Origin: Rhodoferax sp.
Lineage (GTDB): Bacteria > Pseudomonadota > Gammaproteobacteria > Burkholderiales > Burkholderiaceae_C
Assembly: GCA_019449595.1 (NCBI GenBank)
Contig: JAGRPL010000004.1
Span: 62,001 to 126,000, forward strand
Direction: 5' to 3'
DNA length: 64,000 nt
Part shown: positions 1 through 8,500 of the stretch, piece by piece
Numbering within the stretch: the first letter of the stretch is position 1
How the letters are laid out: the number at the start of each line of letters is the position of its first letter
The notes under the pieces: model-generated
What the model was told of the DNA's origin: nothing
The model's input: the letters and a program-made list of their open reading frames with translations, nothing else
The model's database searches: none
Made by a program: the position numbers and the translations under genes

Positions 1-549
1 GCTGTGGGGCTTGCCGTCCACATAGCGCATGGTGACCTGGCTCTTGGCATCCGGACGCAGGAAGGGCAGGCGGCCGTCCTTGCGCAGCTGGGCCTGGCGC
101 TCCATCAGGCGGTGGGCGTAGTAGATGGGGGCGGGCATCAGCTCGGGTGTCTCGTCGCAGGCGTAGCCGAACATCAGGCCCTGGTCTCCGGCGCCGGTGT
201 TGAGGTGGTCGTCACTGGCGTGGTCCACGCCTTGGGCGATGTCGTTCGACTGCTTGTCGTAGGCCACCAGCACGGCGCAACCCTTGTAGTCGATGCCGTA
301 CTCGGTGTTGTCGTAGCCGATGCGCTTGATGGTGTCACGCGCCACCTGGATGTAGTCCACGTGCGCGTTGGTGGTGATCTCGCCGGCCAGCACGACCAGG
401 CCGGTGTTGGTCAGGGTCTCGGCGGCCACACGGCTGCGTGGGTCCTGCTTGAAGATCGCATCCAGGATGGCATCGGAAATCTGGTCGGCGACCTTGTCGG
501 GGTGGCCTTCAGAGACCGACTCGGATGTAAAGAGAAAATCGTTCGCCAT
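1..549 (-). CDS. metK: S-adenosylmethionine synthetase, N-terminal part (gene runs off the window)
   Basis: Makes S-adenosylmethionine from methionine and ATP in the cytoplasm. The 183 codons present begin [20 protein letters not shown], the typical MetK N-terminus with the ATP/methionine-binding [10 protein letters not shown] motif, and continue with the conserved [12 protein letters not shown] loop around residues 117-128. The C-terminal half lies beyond base 1. A GGAG ribosome-binding site (bases 559-562, complement) sits 9 nt before the ATG. The gene is divergent from the acyltransferase at 729 and is preceded by an unusually structured leader, described separately. Identity is certain. 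Confidence 0.97.
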   Translation of the reverse strand, partial: MANDFLFTSESVSEGHPDKVADQISDAILDAIFKQDPRSRVAAETLTNTGLVVLAGEITTNAHVDYIQVARDTIKRIGYDNTEYGIDYKGCAVLVAYDKQSNDIAQGVDHASDDHLNTGAGDQGLMFGYACDETPELMPAPIYYAHRLMERQAQLRKDGRLPFLRPDAKSQVTMRYVDGKPHS

Positions 550-711
550 GGGTAATAACTCCAAAAAAACATCAAGTCGCGTTGCTTGGGCTTTGGAGCT
601 TCGGCGAACGCTTTAGCAGATTTGTCGGTAGTGACAAGGCACAATGGCATCCCGTTGAAGAATGCCCCTGTGGGCGTCGCCCTGCAAGTAGTTCCGTAAC
701 TCAGCGACGCG
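550..711 (-). promoter_or_regulatory. Structured metK 5' leader with possible ribosome-binding-site sequestration
   Basis: Read as RNA on the minus strand, the leader starts with a perfect 7-bp stem (704-710 with 674-680) enclosing a small AGTT/AACT hairpin. A second hairpin follows, with GGCAT/ATGCC inside CACA/TGTG. Near the gene, 592-600 can pair over 9 bp with 557-565, which contains the metK Shine-Dalgarno GGAG, with a 26-nt loop between. A seven-U run lies inside this last hairpin. The layout looks like a cis-regulatory RNA controlling translation, but I do not match it to a known SAM or SAH riboswitch class. The pairing is seen in the sequence; function is inference. Confidence 0.45.
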
Positions 712-714
712 CCG

Positions 715-745
715 ATTTTAGCCCAGACATGACCTCTTTATTCAA
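715..745 (-). promoter_or_regulatory. Predicted sigma-70 promoter of metK
   Basis: On the minus strand TTGAAT (740-745) and TAAAAT (715-720) are separated by 19 bp, slightly long. The predicted transcript start near base 708 falls at the base of the first leader stem, which supports the pairing described for the leader. The promoter overlaps the first codons of the divergent acyltransferase gene. Confidence 0.4.
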
Positions 746-1559
746 AACATTGTCCTTCCTGCCCTTGTGGATGTTGCACGGACTGGGGTGGGGGCTGGGC
801 TGGCTGGCTTTCCTGGGGTCGCCGACCTACCGCAGGCGTTTCGTGGCCAACGCCCGGCAGGCCGGCCTGGCGCGTGCTGGCTGGGTGCCGGCCGTCGGGG
901 CCGCCGGTCGACTGGTCAGCGAGCTGCCGCGGCTGTGGATGGGCAAGCCTGTTGCAGTGCATTGGGATGGCGCGCAGCACGTGGAGGCCGCGCTGGCGGC
1001 CGGGAAAGGCGTGGTGTTCCTGACGCCGCACATGGGGTGTTTCGAGGTGACGGCACAGGCTTATGCCGCCCGGTACGGGCAACAAGGGCAGCCCATGACG
1101 GTGCTGTTTCGCCCGCCGCGCCAGCCGTGGCTGGCTCCGCTGGTGACTTCGTCGCGCGCGCGCCCGGGCCTGCTCGCAGCGCCCACCACGCTGGCGGGCG
1201 TCAAGCAGATGATCAAGGCGCTCAAGCAGGGCCAGTGCGTGGGCCTGTTGCCCGACCAGGTTCCGCCCCAGGGGCAGGGCGTGTGGGCGCCATTCTTTGG
1301 CAAGGACGCGTACACCATGACCTTGTCGGTGCGGCTGGCAGCGCAAACCGGTGCCACGGTCCTGCTGGCTTGGGGCGAGCGTCTGCCTTGGGGGCGCGGC
1401 TATGTCGTGCATGTACTTCCCCTGGCAGAACCGTTGTCGGCCGATCTGCCGGCGGCAGCAAGGCAGATCAATGCCGCCATGGAGCAGCTGATCCGCCAGG
1501 CGCCGGGTCAGTATCTGTGGGGCTATGCCCGCTACAAGACGCCGCGTGATGGCGCATAA
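729..1559 (+). CDS. Lipid A biosynthesis-type (LpxL/HtrB family) acyltransferase, copy 1
   Basis: A 276-residue member of the membrane-bound lysophospholipid acyltransferase superfamily that adds secondary acyl chains to lipid A precursors or a related lipid at the inner membrane. It has an N-terminal hydrophobic anchor (residues about 8-30) and the catalytic H-x4-E motif as HMGCFE at residues 101-106, followed by an FRPP segment. Start ATG 729 was chosen because an upstream in-frame ATG at 582 would lengthen the protein well past family size and cover the metK leader. It is followed by a second homologue only 16 bp after its stop, suggesting an operon. Which acyl position each enzyme serves cannot be told. 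Confidence 0.85.
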   Translation: MTSLFKTLSFLPLWMLHGLGWGLGWLAFLGSPTYRRRFVANARQAGLARAGWVPAVGAAGRLVSELPRLWMGKPVAVHWDGAQHVEAALAAGKGVVFLTPHMGCFEVTAQAYAARYGQQGQPMTVLFRPPRQPWLAPLVTSSRARPGLLAAPTTLAGVKQMIKALKQGQCVGLLPDQVPPQGQGVWAPFFGKDAYTMTLSVRLAAQTGATVLLAWGERLPWGRGYVVHVLPLAEPLSADLPAAARQINAAMEQLIRQAPGQYLWGYARYKTPRDGA

Positions 1560-1575
1560 GGGAAAGAGCGGTGGC

Positions 1576-2439
1576 ATGACCCGTATCGTTTTGGTGTTGA
1601 TGCAGTGGGCAGCGCGGTTGCCGCTGCCCTGGGTACGTGCGCTGGGCTGGGTCCTGGGCGGGGTGCTCTACGGCGTGCTGGGTTCGCGCCGCCGGGTAGT
1701 GTGGACCAACCTGGGGTTGTGCTTTCCGCACTGGAGCGAGGCGCAGCGGCGCGCCTGCGCGCGCCAGGTGTTTGTGCTGTTTGCGCAGAGCTGGCTGGAC
1801 CGCGGCTGGCTGTGGCACGCTCCGTCGGACGTGGTTCGGGCGCGTCTGTCTTTGGGTGGGGCCGTGCAGGAATTGGAGGGCGATGCGCCCACCGTATTGT
1901 TTGCGCCGCATTTCGTGGGGCTGGACGCTGCCTGGACGGCGTTGACCCAACAGGTGCCGCGCCGGTTTGCCACCATCTACTCAGCCCAGGCCAACGCGGT
2001 GTCGGACGCCTGGATCCTGGCCGGACGCCAGCGTTTTGGCGATCCCGAGATGGTGGCCCGCCTGGCCGGTGTCAAGCCCATTGTGGCGGCGGTGCGCACG
2101 GGCGAGCCGCTGTACCTGCTGCCGGACATGAACTTTGACCCCGGGGAGTCGTTGTTTGTGCCGTTTTATGGTGTGTCGGCCTGCACGGTTCCATCCCTGT
2201 CCCGTTTCGCCAAGCTGGGGCGTGCCAAGGTGGTGCCGGTGGTGACCCGGCTCACGCCGCAGGGCTATGACGTGCAGGTGTTGCCCGCCTGGACGGACTT
2301 TCCCACAGCGGATGTGGAGGCCGATACCGCCCGCATGAACCGGGAACTGCAAAGCTATATCGATCCCATGCCCGCGCAGTACTACTGGGTGCACAAGCGG
2401 TTCAAGGACCGCCCTCACGGAGAAGCGCCGCCGTATTGA
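1576..2439 (+). CDS. Lipid A biosynthesis-type (LpxL/HtrB family) acyltransferase, copy 2
   Basis: A 287-residue paralogue of the preceding gene, with the family H-x4-D motif as HFVGLD (residues 112-117), an N-terminal membrane segment and a conserved LPDMNFDP segment typical of these acyltransferases. Alternative in-frame starts at 1525 and 1549 overlap the upstream gene. ATG 1576 is preferred because it starts directly at the hydrophobic segment and follows a purine-rich stretch. The pair probably makes two sequential acyl transfers, as LpxL and LpxM do in enteric bacteria (inference). It faces the hydrolase gene convergently. Confidence 0.85.
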   Translation: MTRIVLVLMQWAARLPLPWVRALGWVLGGVLYGVLGSRRRVVWTNLGLCFPHWSEAQRRACARQVFVLFAQSWLDRGWLWHAPSDVVRARLSLGGAVQELEGDAPTVLFAPHFVGLDAAWTALTQQVPRRFATIYSAQANAVSDAWILAGRQRFGDPEMVARLAGVKPIVAAVRTGEPLYLLPDMNFDPGESLFVPFYGVSACTVPSLSRFAKLGRAKVVPVVTRLTPQGYDVQVLPAWTDFPTADVEADTARMNRELQSYIDPMPAQYYWVHKRFKDRPHGEAPPY

Positions 2440-2472
2440 GCGGCGGCCGGCTGCAGGTGCGAACGCTGGCTT

Positions 2473-3393
2473 TCAGTGGGGCGCGGCTTGCAGGAAGTCC
2501 TGTAAAAAGCGGGTCACCAGATCGGGACGTTCGTGGATGATCCAGTGCGTGGCGTCCGGGACCCGGTGCAGTGTCAGGTTGGGCACAAAGGCGTCGAGCC
2601 CCTGAATCAACTCCGGTGGCAGTGCCGTGTCATTGAGCCCCCAGACCACCAGGGTGGGCAGGGAGACCGTCAACATGCTGAGAGGCAAATCAACGGCCGC
2701 GGCCGCCGGGTCCTGGGGGCGGGGTGGCCGCAACGGTGACGAGCGGTAGTAGTTGCAGCCGCCGCGCAGGCCCCGGTCCCACACGCTGCGGTACTGGGCC
2801 TTTACGGCTTCAGTCAGCCAGGATGGGGGCGGGCTGCCTGCCGTCGGGTTGGCCAGAAACCCCCATAAGCGTTGGTAGTCGTTCTCGGCCAGCAGGGTCT
2901 CCGCGTCCTCGCGGATCAGGAAGTTCATGTAGGCGCTGGCTTGCTGCTGCGCCGGGTTGTTCTTGAGTTCCCGCAGGAAGGTTCCGGGATGGGGGGAATT
3001 GATGATGGCCAGCTTGCGTGCGAGATGGGGGTGCTGGTTGGCAAAATTCCAGGCCACGGCGCCACCCCAGTCGTGTGCCACCAGGCAGGCCAGAGGTGCG
3101 GCGCCCCGGGTTTCAATGGCTACCAGCGCGGCAATATCCTGCACCAGATGCTTGGGACGGTAGGCCGCCACCTCCTGTGGTGCACTGGATTGTTCAAACC
3201 CCCGCAAGTTGGGCGCCACGCAGCGGTAGCCGCCGTTCTGCGGCTGTGCGAAGTGCTCCAGCAGGGCGTCCCAGACAAAGGCGCCTTCGGGGAAGCCGTG
3301 CAAAAACAGCAGTACCGGCCGCCCCGGTTCGCCGGCGGCGCGGCAGCTCAGCGTGATGCCGTGCGGCAGCGGTTGCTGGTAGGTTTCAATCAT
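2473..3393 (-). CDS. Alpha/beta hydrolase, epoxide hydrolase/haloalkane dehalogenase type
   Basis: A 306-residue cytoplasmic hydrolase. It shows HGFPE (residues 32-36, oxyanion hole), a nucleophile elbow AHDWGG with Asp108 as likely nucleophile, GLND near residue 255, and a C-terminal ATHW histidine. Asp rather than Ser at the elbow points to epoxide hydrolase or fluoroacetate dehalogenase chemistry rather than an esterase. The substrate is unknown. Its start codon overlaps the engB stop by four bases (ATGA), so translation is probably coupled to engB. Confidence 0.8.
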   Translation of the reverse strand: MIETYQQPLPHGITLSCRAAGEPGRPVLLFLHGFPEGAFVWDALLEHFAQPQNGGYRCVAPNLRGFEQSSAPQEVAAYRPKHLVQDIAALVAIETRGAAPLACLVAHDWGGAVAWNFANQHPHLARKLAIINSPHPGTFLRELKNNPAQQQASAYMNFLIREDAETLLAENDYQRLWGFLANPTAGSPPPSWLTEAVKAQYRSVWDRGLRGGCNYYRSSPLRPPRPQDPAAAAVDLPLSMLTVSLPTLVVWGLNDTALPPELIQGLDAFVPNLTLHRVPDATHWIIHERPDLVTRFLQDFLQAAPH

Positions 3394-4109
3394 GTTGCTG
3401 CGTCAGGCGCGGGGGTGGTGGTCTGGGGGTGCGTCCATTTCCACAGCAGCTTGGCCACGTCATCCACCCCTTTGCGTTTGGTGGCGGAGAACAGCATGAC
3501 CTCGCCGCCGCCGGCCTGCAGCTTGGTGATTGACAGTACCTTGGCGGCTTCGCTGCGGGTCAGTTTGTCGGCCTTGGTCAGCACGATCAGGAACTTCAGC
3601 CCCTCCTGGACCCGTGGACGGATGACGTCCAGCAAAATTTCGTCCAGCTCGGTCAGTCCGTGGCGCGGGTCGCACAGGAGAACGATGCCCGTCAGGTTCT
3701 TGCGGGTAACCAGGTAGTTGGCCATGACCTGCTGCCAGCGGATCTTGTCGTGTTTGGGGACGGCGGCGTAACCGTAACCCGGCAGGTCGGTCAGGATGGC
3801 ATCGGTGATGCCTTGCTTGCCCAGGCTGAACAGGTTGATGTGTTGGGTGCGGCCGGGTTTTTTCGAGGCATAGGCCAGTTGCTTCTGCTGCGTCAGTGTG
3901 TTGATGCAGGTAGATTTTCCGGCATTGGAACGCCCGACAAAGGCAATTTCGGGAACTTCCAGCGGCGGCAAAAAATGCAATTCTGGCGCGGTTGTCAGGA
4001 ATTTGGCCGTGTGCAGCCAGCCCAAAGCGATGGTGGCTTGTGTCTTTTCGTCGGGGGCTGGCGCGGTGGCCGACCCTGAGGAAGGGGGTGGGTTTGAGGT
4101 GGTGGTCAT
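3390..4109 (-). CDS. engB: Ribosome biogenesis GTP-binding protein YsxC/EngB
   Basis: An essential small GTPase that acts in large ribosomal subunit assembly. The G1 motif GRSNAGKS is at residues 59-66, G3 is DLPGYG and G4 is TKAD. At 239 residues it is longer than the usual 200-215 because of a Pro/Ser-rich N-terminal tail and a short C-terminal extension. Start ATG 4109 was preferred over an upstream in-frame start (4319), which would antisense the cytochrome gene. Divergent from the cytochrome c gene, with 70 bp between the start codons. Confidence 0.93.
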   Translation of the reverse strand: MTTTSNPPPSSGSATAPAPDEKTQATIALGWLHTAKFLTTAPELHFLPPLEVPEIAFVGRSNAGKSTCINTLTQQKQLAYASKKPGRTQHINLFSLGKQGITDAILTDLPGYGYAAVPKHDKIRWQQVMANYLVTRKNLTGIVLLCDPRHGLTELDEILLDVIRPRVQEGLKFLIVLTKADKLTRSEAAKVLSITKLQAGGGEVMLFSATKRKGVDDVAKLLWKWTHPQTTTPAPDAAT

Positions 4110-4179
4110 TAATTTAGGCAGTAAACCCGAAGCGCCATTGTAGAATGGCGCTGTTTTGCTCACCAGACACAACAGCACC

Positions 4180-4842
4180 ATGAAGTTGATTGCCCCTTTG
4201 CTTATCGCCGCCGCCGTGGCAGCAGCCCCCTTTTCCGTCTTCGCACAAGAAGCCAAGCCCGAACCCGCCGCACATGCCGGGGCAGCCGCTGCCAAGGTGG
4301 TGAAGCCCGATCTGGCCAAAGGCGAGGCGATGTTCGGCGCCGTCTGCGCGGCTTGCCATGGCGCGGACGGAAACTCCGGTACCCCTGCCTACCCCAAGCT
4401 GGCGCAGCAGCACCCGGAATACCTGGTCAAGCAGTTGCAGGAGTTCAAGTCGGACAAGCGCGCCAACGCGATCATGAAGGGCTTTGCCTCCATGCTGTCC
4501 GATGAAGACATGAAGAACGTGGCTTTCTGGGTGACAACCAAGACCGCCAAGCCGGGCTTTGCCAGCGACAAGACCCTGGTTACCCTGGGTGAGCGCATTT
4601 ACCGCGGCGGCATTGCCGATCGCCAGATTGCCGCCTGTGCGGGCTGCCACAGCCCCAATGGCGCCGGCATCCCTGCGCAGTACCCCCGTTTGAGCGGCCA
4701 GCATGCGGACTACGCGGTGGCGCAGTTGACGGCGTTCCGCGATGGTGTGCGCAAGAACAGCGTGCAGATGACTGCCGTGGCGGCCAAGATGAATGACCGC
4801 GAAATCAAGGCGGTGGCGGACTACATCGCCGGACTGCGTTAA
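4180..4842 (+). CDS. Diheme cytochrome c, cytochrome c4-like
   Basis: A 220-residue periplasmic electron carrier. A Sec signal peptide (residues 1 to about 22, cleavage near VFA-QEA) is followed by two class I cytochrome domains with heme sites CAACH (residues 56-60) and CAGCH (153-157). This two-domain layout is that of cytochrome c4, which donates electrons to terminal oxidases. Start ATG 4180 begins at the signal peptide; the in-frame codon at 4156 would add eight residues before it. A TAGAAT hexamer at 4141-4146 could be its -10. The cytochrome c maturation genes follow, and a strong terminator separates them. Confidence 0.88.
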   Translation: MKLIAPLLIAAAVAAAPFSVFAQEAKPEPAAHAGAAAAKVVKPDLAKGEAMFGAVCAACHGADGNSGTPAYPKLAQQHPEYLVKQLQEFKSDKRANAIMKGFASMLSDEDMKNVAFWVTTKTAKPGFASDKTLVTLGERIYRGGIADRQIAACAGCHSPNGAGIPAQYPRLSGQHADYAVAQLTAFRDGVRKNSVQMTAVAAKMNDREIKAVADYIAGLR

Positions 4843-4856
4843 GACTTGGCCTGAAA

Positions 4857-4880
4857 GTTTGGTTCTTTGCGGAACCAAAC
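4857..4880. repeat. Perfect 9-bp inverted repeat downstream of the cytochrome c gene
   Basis: GTTTGGTTC (4857-4865) and GAACCAAAC (4872-4880) form a perfect stem with a 6-nt loop, 14 bp after the cytochrome stop codon. No T-run follows, so it is not a classic intrinsic terminator. It may protect the 3' end of the cytochrome mRNA ahead of the terminator at 4902. Confidence 0.6.
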
Positions 4881-4901
4881 AGCAACAGTGCACCCTAACC
4901 G

Positions 4902-4939
4902 GGGCGGACGCATCACGCGATGGTCTGCCCTTTTTTTTT
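4902..4939 (+). terminator. Intrinsic terminator between the cytochrome c gene and resB
   Basis: A 12-bp stem with one bulged G (4902-4914 with 4919-4930, GGGCGGAC pairing with GTCTGCCC including one G-U), tetraloop ACGC, followed by nine T residues (4931-4939). It is a textbook rho-independent terminator. It ends only 20 bp before the resB ATG. Confidence 0.9.
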
Positions 4940-4959
4940 GAGCTCCCTGCCACTTATCC

Positions 4960-7110
4960 ATGACAGTCTCCACCCAAGGTATTGAACTGAAGACCGGATC
5001 ACGCGCCTGGCGCGCGTTCGTGGAGCTGCTGTCTTCCATGCGGTTTGCCATTTCCCTGTTGACGGTAATCTGCATCGCGTCCGTCATCGGCACGGTACTC
5101 AAGCAGCATGAACCGTTCAGCAACTACGTCAACCAGTTTGGCCCGTTCTGGGCCGAGGTGTTCGCAGCGGTCAGCCTGTACAGCGTCTACAGCGCCTGGT
5201 GGTTCTTGCTCATTCTCGGGTTCCTGGTGGTCAGCACGTCGCTGTGCATTGCACGCAACACGCCCAAGATCCTGGCGGATCTGCGGTCTTACAAGGAAAA
5301 CATCCGGGTGCAAAGCCTGCAGGCGTTTGGCCACCGGGCGCATGCGGCGCTGGAGGACGCGCCGGAATCCGCGGCGCACCGAATCGGGCAACTCTTGGTG
5401 GGTGGTGGCTGGAAAGTCCGGCTCCAGCAGCGCGAGACGCCGGACGGCGCGGGCTGGATGGTGGCAGCCAAGGCCGGGTCGGCCAACAAGATTGGCTACA
5501 TCGCCGCGCACAGTGCCATTGTGCTGGTGTGCCTGGGGGGGCTGCTCGATGGTGACCTGGTGGTCCGTGCCCAGATGCTGTTGACGGGCAAGACCCCCTA
5601 CAAGGGGGGTGGCATGATTGCCGATGTGGCGCCCGAGCATGTGCTGAGTGCACGAAACCCCACCTTCCGGGGCAATCTGGTGGTGGCGGAGGGAACGCAG
5701 TCCGGCACGGCCGTCCTGAGCCAGTCCGACGGTGTGGTGCTGCAGCCCCTGCCTTTTGCGGTGGAACTGAAGAAATTCGTGGTCGAGTACTACTCCACCG
5801 GCATGCCCAAGCTGTTTGCCAGCGACATCGTGATCCACGACCGGGAGACCGGTGAAAAAATCCCGGCCCGGGTGGAGGTGAACCATCCGGCGAGCTACCG
5901 AGGCATCGAGATCTACCAGTCGAGTTTCGATGACGGTGGTTCCACGGTGCACATGCGGGCGATTCCCATGAACGCGCCCGCCAAGCCGTTTGAGCTGCAG
6001 GGGATTATTGGTGGCACTTCCCAGCTGACCCGTGGCAACACCCCCGGGGCGGAACAATTGACGGTGGAGTACACCGGCTTGCGCGTCATCAACGTCGAGA
6101 ATTTCGGTGACGGCGGAGATGCTGCGGTGGATGTGCGCAAAGTGGACCTGCGTGACGCCATCAATGCGCGCATGGGGGCCGCCAACAAGACGGTCAGCAA
6201 GAAGGAATTGCACAACGTGGGCCCCAGCGTGAGCTACAAGCTGCGCGATGCGGCCGGCCAGGCGCGGGAGTTCAACAACTACATGCTGCCGGTGGACATG
6301 GGCGATGGGGTGCCGGTGTTCCTGCTGGGCACCCGCGACAGTCCCGCGCAGCCTTTCCGCTATCTGCGGATTCCTGCCGATGCGCAGGGCACCATGGACG
6401 AGTTCATGCGCCTGCGCATGGCCTTGCTCGATCCTCGCATGCGGGATCTGGCGGTGCGGCGTTATGCCAGCAAGGCGGTGGACGCCAAGCGGCCGGAACT
6501 GGTCCAGCAGCTGAGTGTGTCGGCCGCGCGCGCCTTGTCGCTGTTTGCCGGAACCGAGACGCGGAGTGCCGCTGCCGCTCCTGCCGCGGGTTTGCAGGCC
6601 GTTGCCGATTTCATTGAAGCCAACGTGCCGGAGGCGGAGCGCAACAAGGCAGGAGAAGTGCTGATCCGTATCCTGAACGGCGCCCTCTTTGAACTGGCGC
6701 AACTCGCGCGTGAAGAGGCCGGCCTCAAGCCGCTGGTGCCCGATGCCACCAACCAGGCGTTCATGACCCAGGCGGTACTGGCGCTGAGCGATGCCCCCCT
6801 GTACCCGGCGCCGGTGACCTTGCAGCTGACGGACTTTACCCAGGTGCAGGCCAGTGTTTTCCAGGTGGCCCGTGCGCCGGGCAAGAACGTGGTGTACCTT
6901 GGGTGCGCCTTGCTGATTCTGGGGGTATTTGCCATGCTCTACATCCGCGAGCGGCGTTTGTGGATATGGTTGGCCCCCGTGGCATCCACGGAAACTGCTG
7001 CGGCGGGTTCTCAGGCCACCATGGCCCTGTCGACCAACCGCAAGACGATGGATGGAGAGCGCGAGTTTGCACAGCTCAAATCCCGCTTGTTGGGCTTGAA
7101 GGAGGAATGA
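4960..7110 (+). CDS. resB: Cytochrome c biogenesis protein ResB (Ccs1 family)
   Basis: One half of the system II heme transport and cytochrome c synthetase complex, embedded in the inner membrane with a large periplasmic domain. The 716-residue protein has the characteristic N-terminal transmembrane segment ending SVIGTVLKQHEP (residues about 24-50), a second near residues 75-95, a third near 185-205, a long periplasmic region and a C-terminal membrane segment (about 645-665). The ccsB gene follows after one base, so the two are co-translated. The region between the upstream terminator and the ATG is only 20 bp and holds no obvious promoter. Confidence 0.92.
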   Translation: MTVSTQGIELKTGSRAWRAFVELLSSMRFAISLLTVICIASVIGTVLKQHEPFSNYVNQFGPFWAEVFAAVSLYSVYSAWWFLLILGFLVVSTSLCIARNTPKILADLRSYKENIRVQSLQAFGHRAHAALEDAPESAAHRIGQLLVGGGWKVRLQQRETPDGAGWMVAAKAGSANKIGYIAAHSAIVLVCLGGLLDGDLVVRAQMLLTGKTPYKGGGMIADVAPEHVLSARNPTFRGNLVVAEGTQSGTAVLSQSDGVVLQPLPFAVELKKFVVEYYSTGMPKLFASDIVIHDRETGEKIPARVEVNHPASYRGIEIYQSSFDDGGSTVHMRAIPMNAPAKPFELQGIIGGTSQLTRGNTPGAEQLTVEYTGLRVINVENFGDGGDAAVDVRKVDLRDAINARMGAANKTVSKKELHNVGPSVSYKLRDAAGQAREFNNYMLPVDMGDGVPVFLLGTRDSPAQPFRYLRIPADAQGTMDEFMRLRMALLDPRMRDLAVRRYASKAVDAKRPELVQQLSVSAARALSLFAGTETRSAAAAPAAGLQAVADFIEANVPEAERNKAGEVLIRILNGALFELAQLAREEAGLKPLVPDATNQAFMTQAVLALSDAPLYPAPVTLQLTDFTQVQASVFQVARAPGKNVVYLGCALLILGVFAMLYIRERRLWIWLAPVASTETAAAGSQATMALSTNRKTMDGEREFAQLKSRLLGLKEE

Positions 7111-7111
7111 C

Positions 7112-8455
7112 ATGAATACGATGGTGAACAAGGGGCCGGTAACGCCCCGCAACATCACGCTGAATGAAGGCTACTTTGCCAAGCGCAACTGGCTGGACTG
7201 GCTGTTTGCCGCTGCGGCCGTGGCCGGCGGGCTGTACGCGTTCATGCTGTACGGCAGTGCCATGGATGTGTATGACAAGGGCATTCTGATGGCCGCCGTG
7301 CCCAGTGCCATTGCGCTGGGCTGGTTCTGGCGGCCCTTGCGGGTATTGATGCTGGCGGTGGCTGGCCTGTCGATCCTGGGGGTGGTGGCCTACCAGGGCA
7401 GCCTGGACCGGGCCGAGACGGTGTTCTGGCTCAAGTACTTCCTTTCCAGCCAGTCGGCCATCCTCTGGATGAGCATGTTGTTCTTTGCCAGCACGGCGTT
7501 TTACTGGGTGGGGGTGTTTGCGAAGGGGCGCGCCGAGGGCCTGGAGCTGGTGGCATCCCGCCTGCTGTGGGTTGCCGTGACCATGGCCCTGGTGGGGACC
7601 ATGGTGCGCTGGTACGAGAGTTATCTGCTGGGGGCCGATATCGGCCACATTCCGGTCAGCAACCTGTACGAGGTCTTTGTGCTGTTCTGCTGGCTGACGG
7701 CGACGTTCTACCTGTACTTCGAGGCGCAGTACCAGACGCGGTCGCTGGGCGCCTTCGTCATGCTGGTGGTGAGTGCCGCGGTAGGGTTCCTGCTGTGGTA
7801 CACCCTGGTGCGCGGGGCCCATGAGATCCAGCCACTGGTGCCGGCGCTGAAGAGCTGGTGGATGAAGCTGCATGTGCCGGCCAATTTCATCGGCTACGGA
7901 ACGTTTGCCCTGTCGGCCATGGTGGCGTTTGCCTACCTCATCAAGCAGCAGGCCGGCGAGACGCGCTGGTACAAGCTGGCGCCGCTGTGGCTGTTGGGCG
8001 TGGTGCTGTGTTTTGAGCCGGTGGTCTTTCGCAAGTCCGCCGTGCTGGGCATGAGCGACTACTGGGCGGTCTATTTCGGCATCTCGGCCCTGATCGTGGC
8101 CAGCATTGTGTTTGGCCGTCGCCGTCTGGCGGAACGGTTGCCGTCCTTCGAGGTGCTCGATGACGTGATGTACAAGTCCATTGCCGTCGGCTTTGCCTTT
8201 TTCACCATCGCCACGGTGCTGGGGGCGCTGTGGGCTGCCGAGGCCTGGGGCGGCTATTGGAGCTGGGACCCCAAGGAGACCTGGGCCCTGATTGTCTGGC
8301 TCAACTACGCAGCCTGGCTGCACATGCGCCTGATGAAGGGTTTGCGGGGAACCGTGGCCGCCTGGTGGGCTTTGAGCGGCCTGGCTGTCACGACCTTTGC
8401 CTTCATTGGCGTCAATATGTTCCTGAGCGGGTTGCACAGCTACGGAACTTTGTAA
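7112..8455 (+). CDS. ccsB: Cytochrome c biogenesis protein CcsB/CcsA (heme-handling subunit)
   Basis: Polytopic membrane partner of ResB that exports heme and attaches it to apocytochromes. The 447-residue protein carries the tryptophan-rich heme-binding WWD signature as GGYWSWDPKETWA around residues 378-390, and roughly eight hydrophobic segments. A strong ribosome-binding site AAGGAGG lies just before the ATG. Together with resB it would mature cytochromes c encoded here, including the diheme cytochrome at 4180 and cytochrome c1 at 58483. Confidence 0.92.
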   Translation: MNTMVNKGPVTPRNITLNEGYFAKRNWLDWLFAAAAVAGGLYAFMLYGSAMDVYDKGILMAAVPSAIALGWFWRPLRVLMLAVAGLSILGVVAYQGSLDRAETVFWLKYFLSSQSAILWMSMLFFASTAFYWVGVFAKGRAEGLELVASRLLWVAVTMALVGTMVRWYESYLLGADIGHIPVSNLYEVFVLFCWLTATFYLYFEAQYQTRSLGAFVMLVVSAAVGFLLWYTLVRGAHEIQPLVPALKSWWMKLHVPANFIGYGTFALSAMVAFAYLIKQQAGETRWYKLAPLWLLGVVLCFEPVVFRKSAVLGMSDYWAVYFGISALIVASIVFGRRRLAERLPSFEVLDDVMYKSIAVGFAFFTIATVLGALWAAEAWGGYWSWDPKETWALIVWLNYAAWLHMRLMKGLRGTVAAWWALSGLAVTTFAFIGVNMFLSGLHSYGTL

Positions 8456-8500
8456 GCGCGGCGGTTCTCAGACGGTTCACCGCGACACGAGGACATCACC

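Noticed and set aside
550..711. metK leader as a classic SAH or SAM-II riboswitch
   Set aside because: I could not match the conserved core of either class, so only a structured leader is claimed.
4999..7158. A 719-codon open frame opposite resB
   Set aside because: Antisense shadow of a GC-rich gene; no domain, no ribosome-binding site, and it ends inside ccsB.
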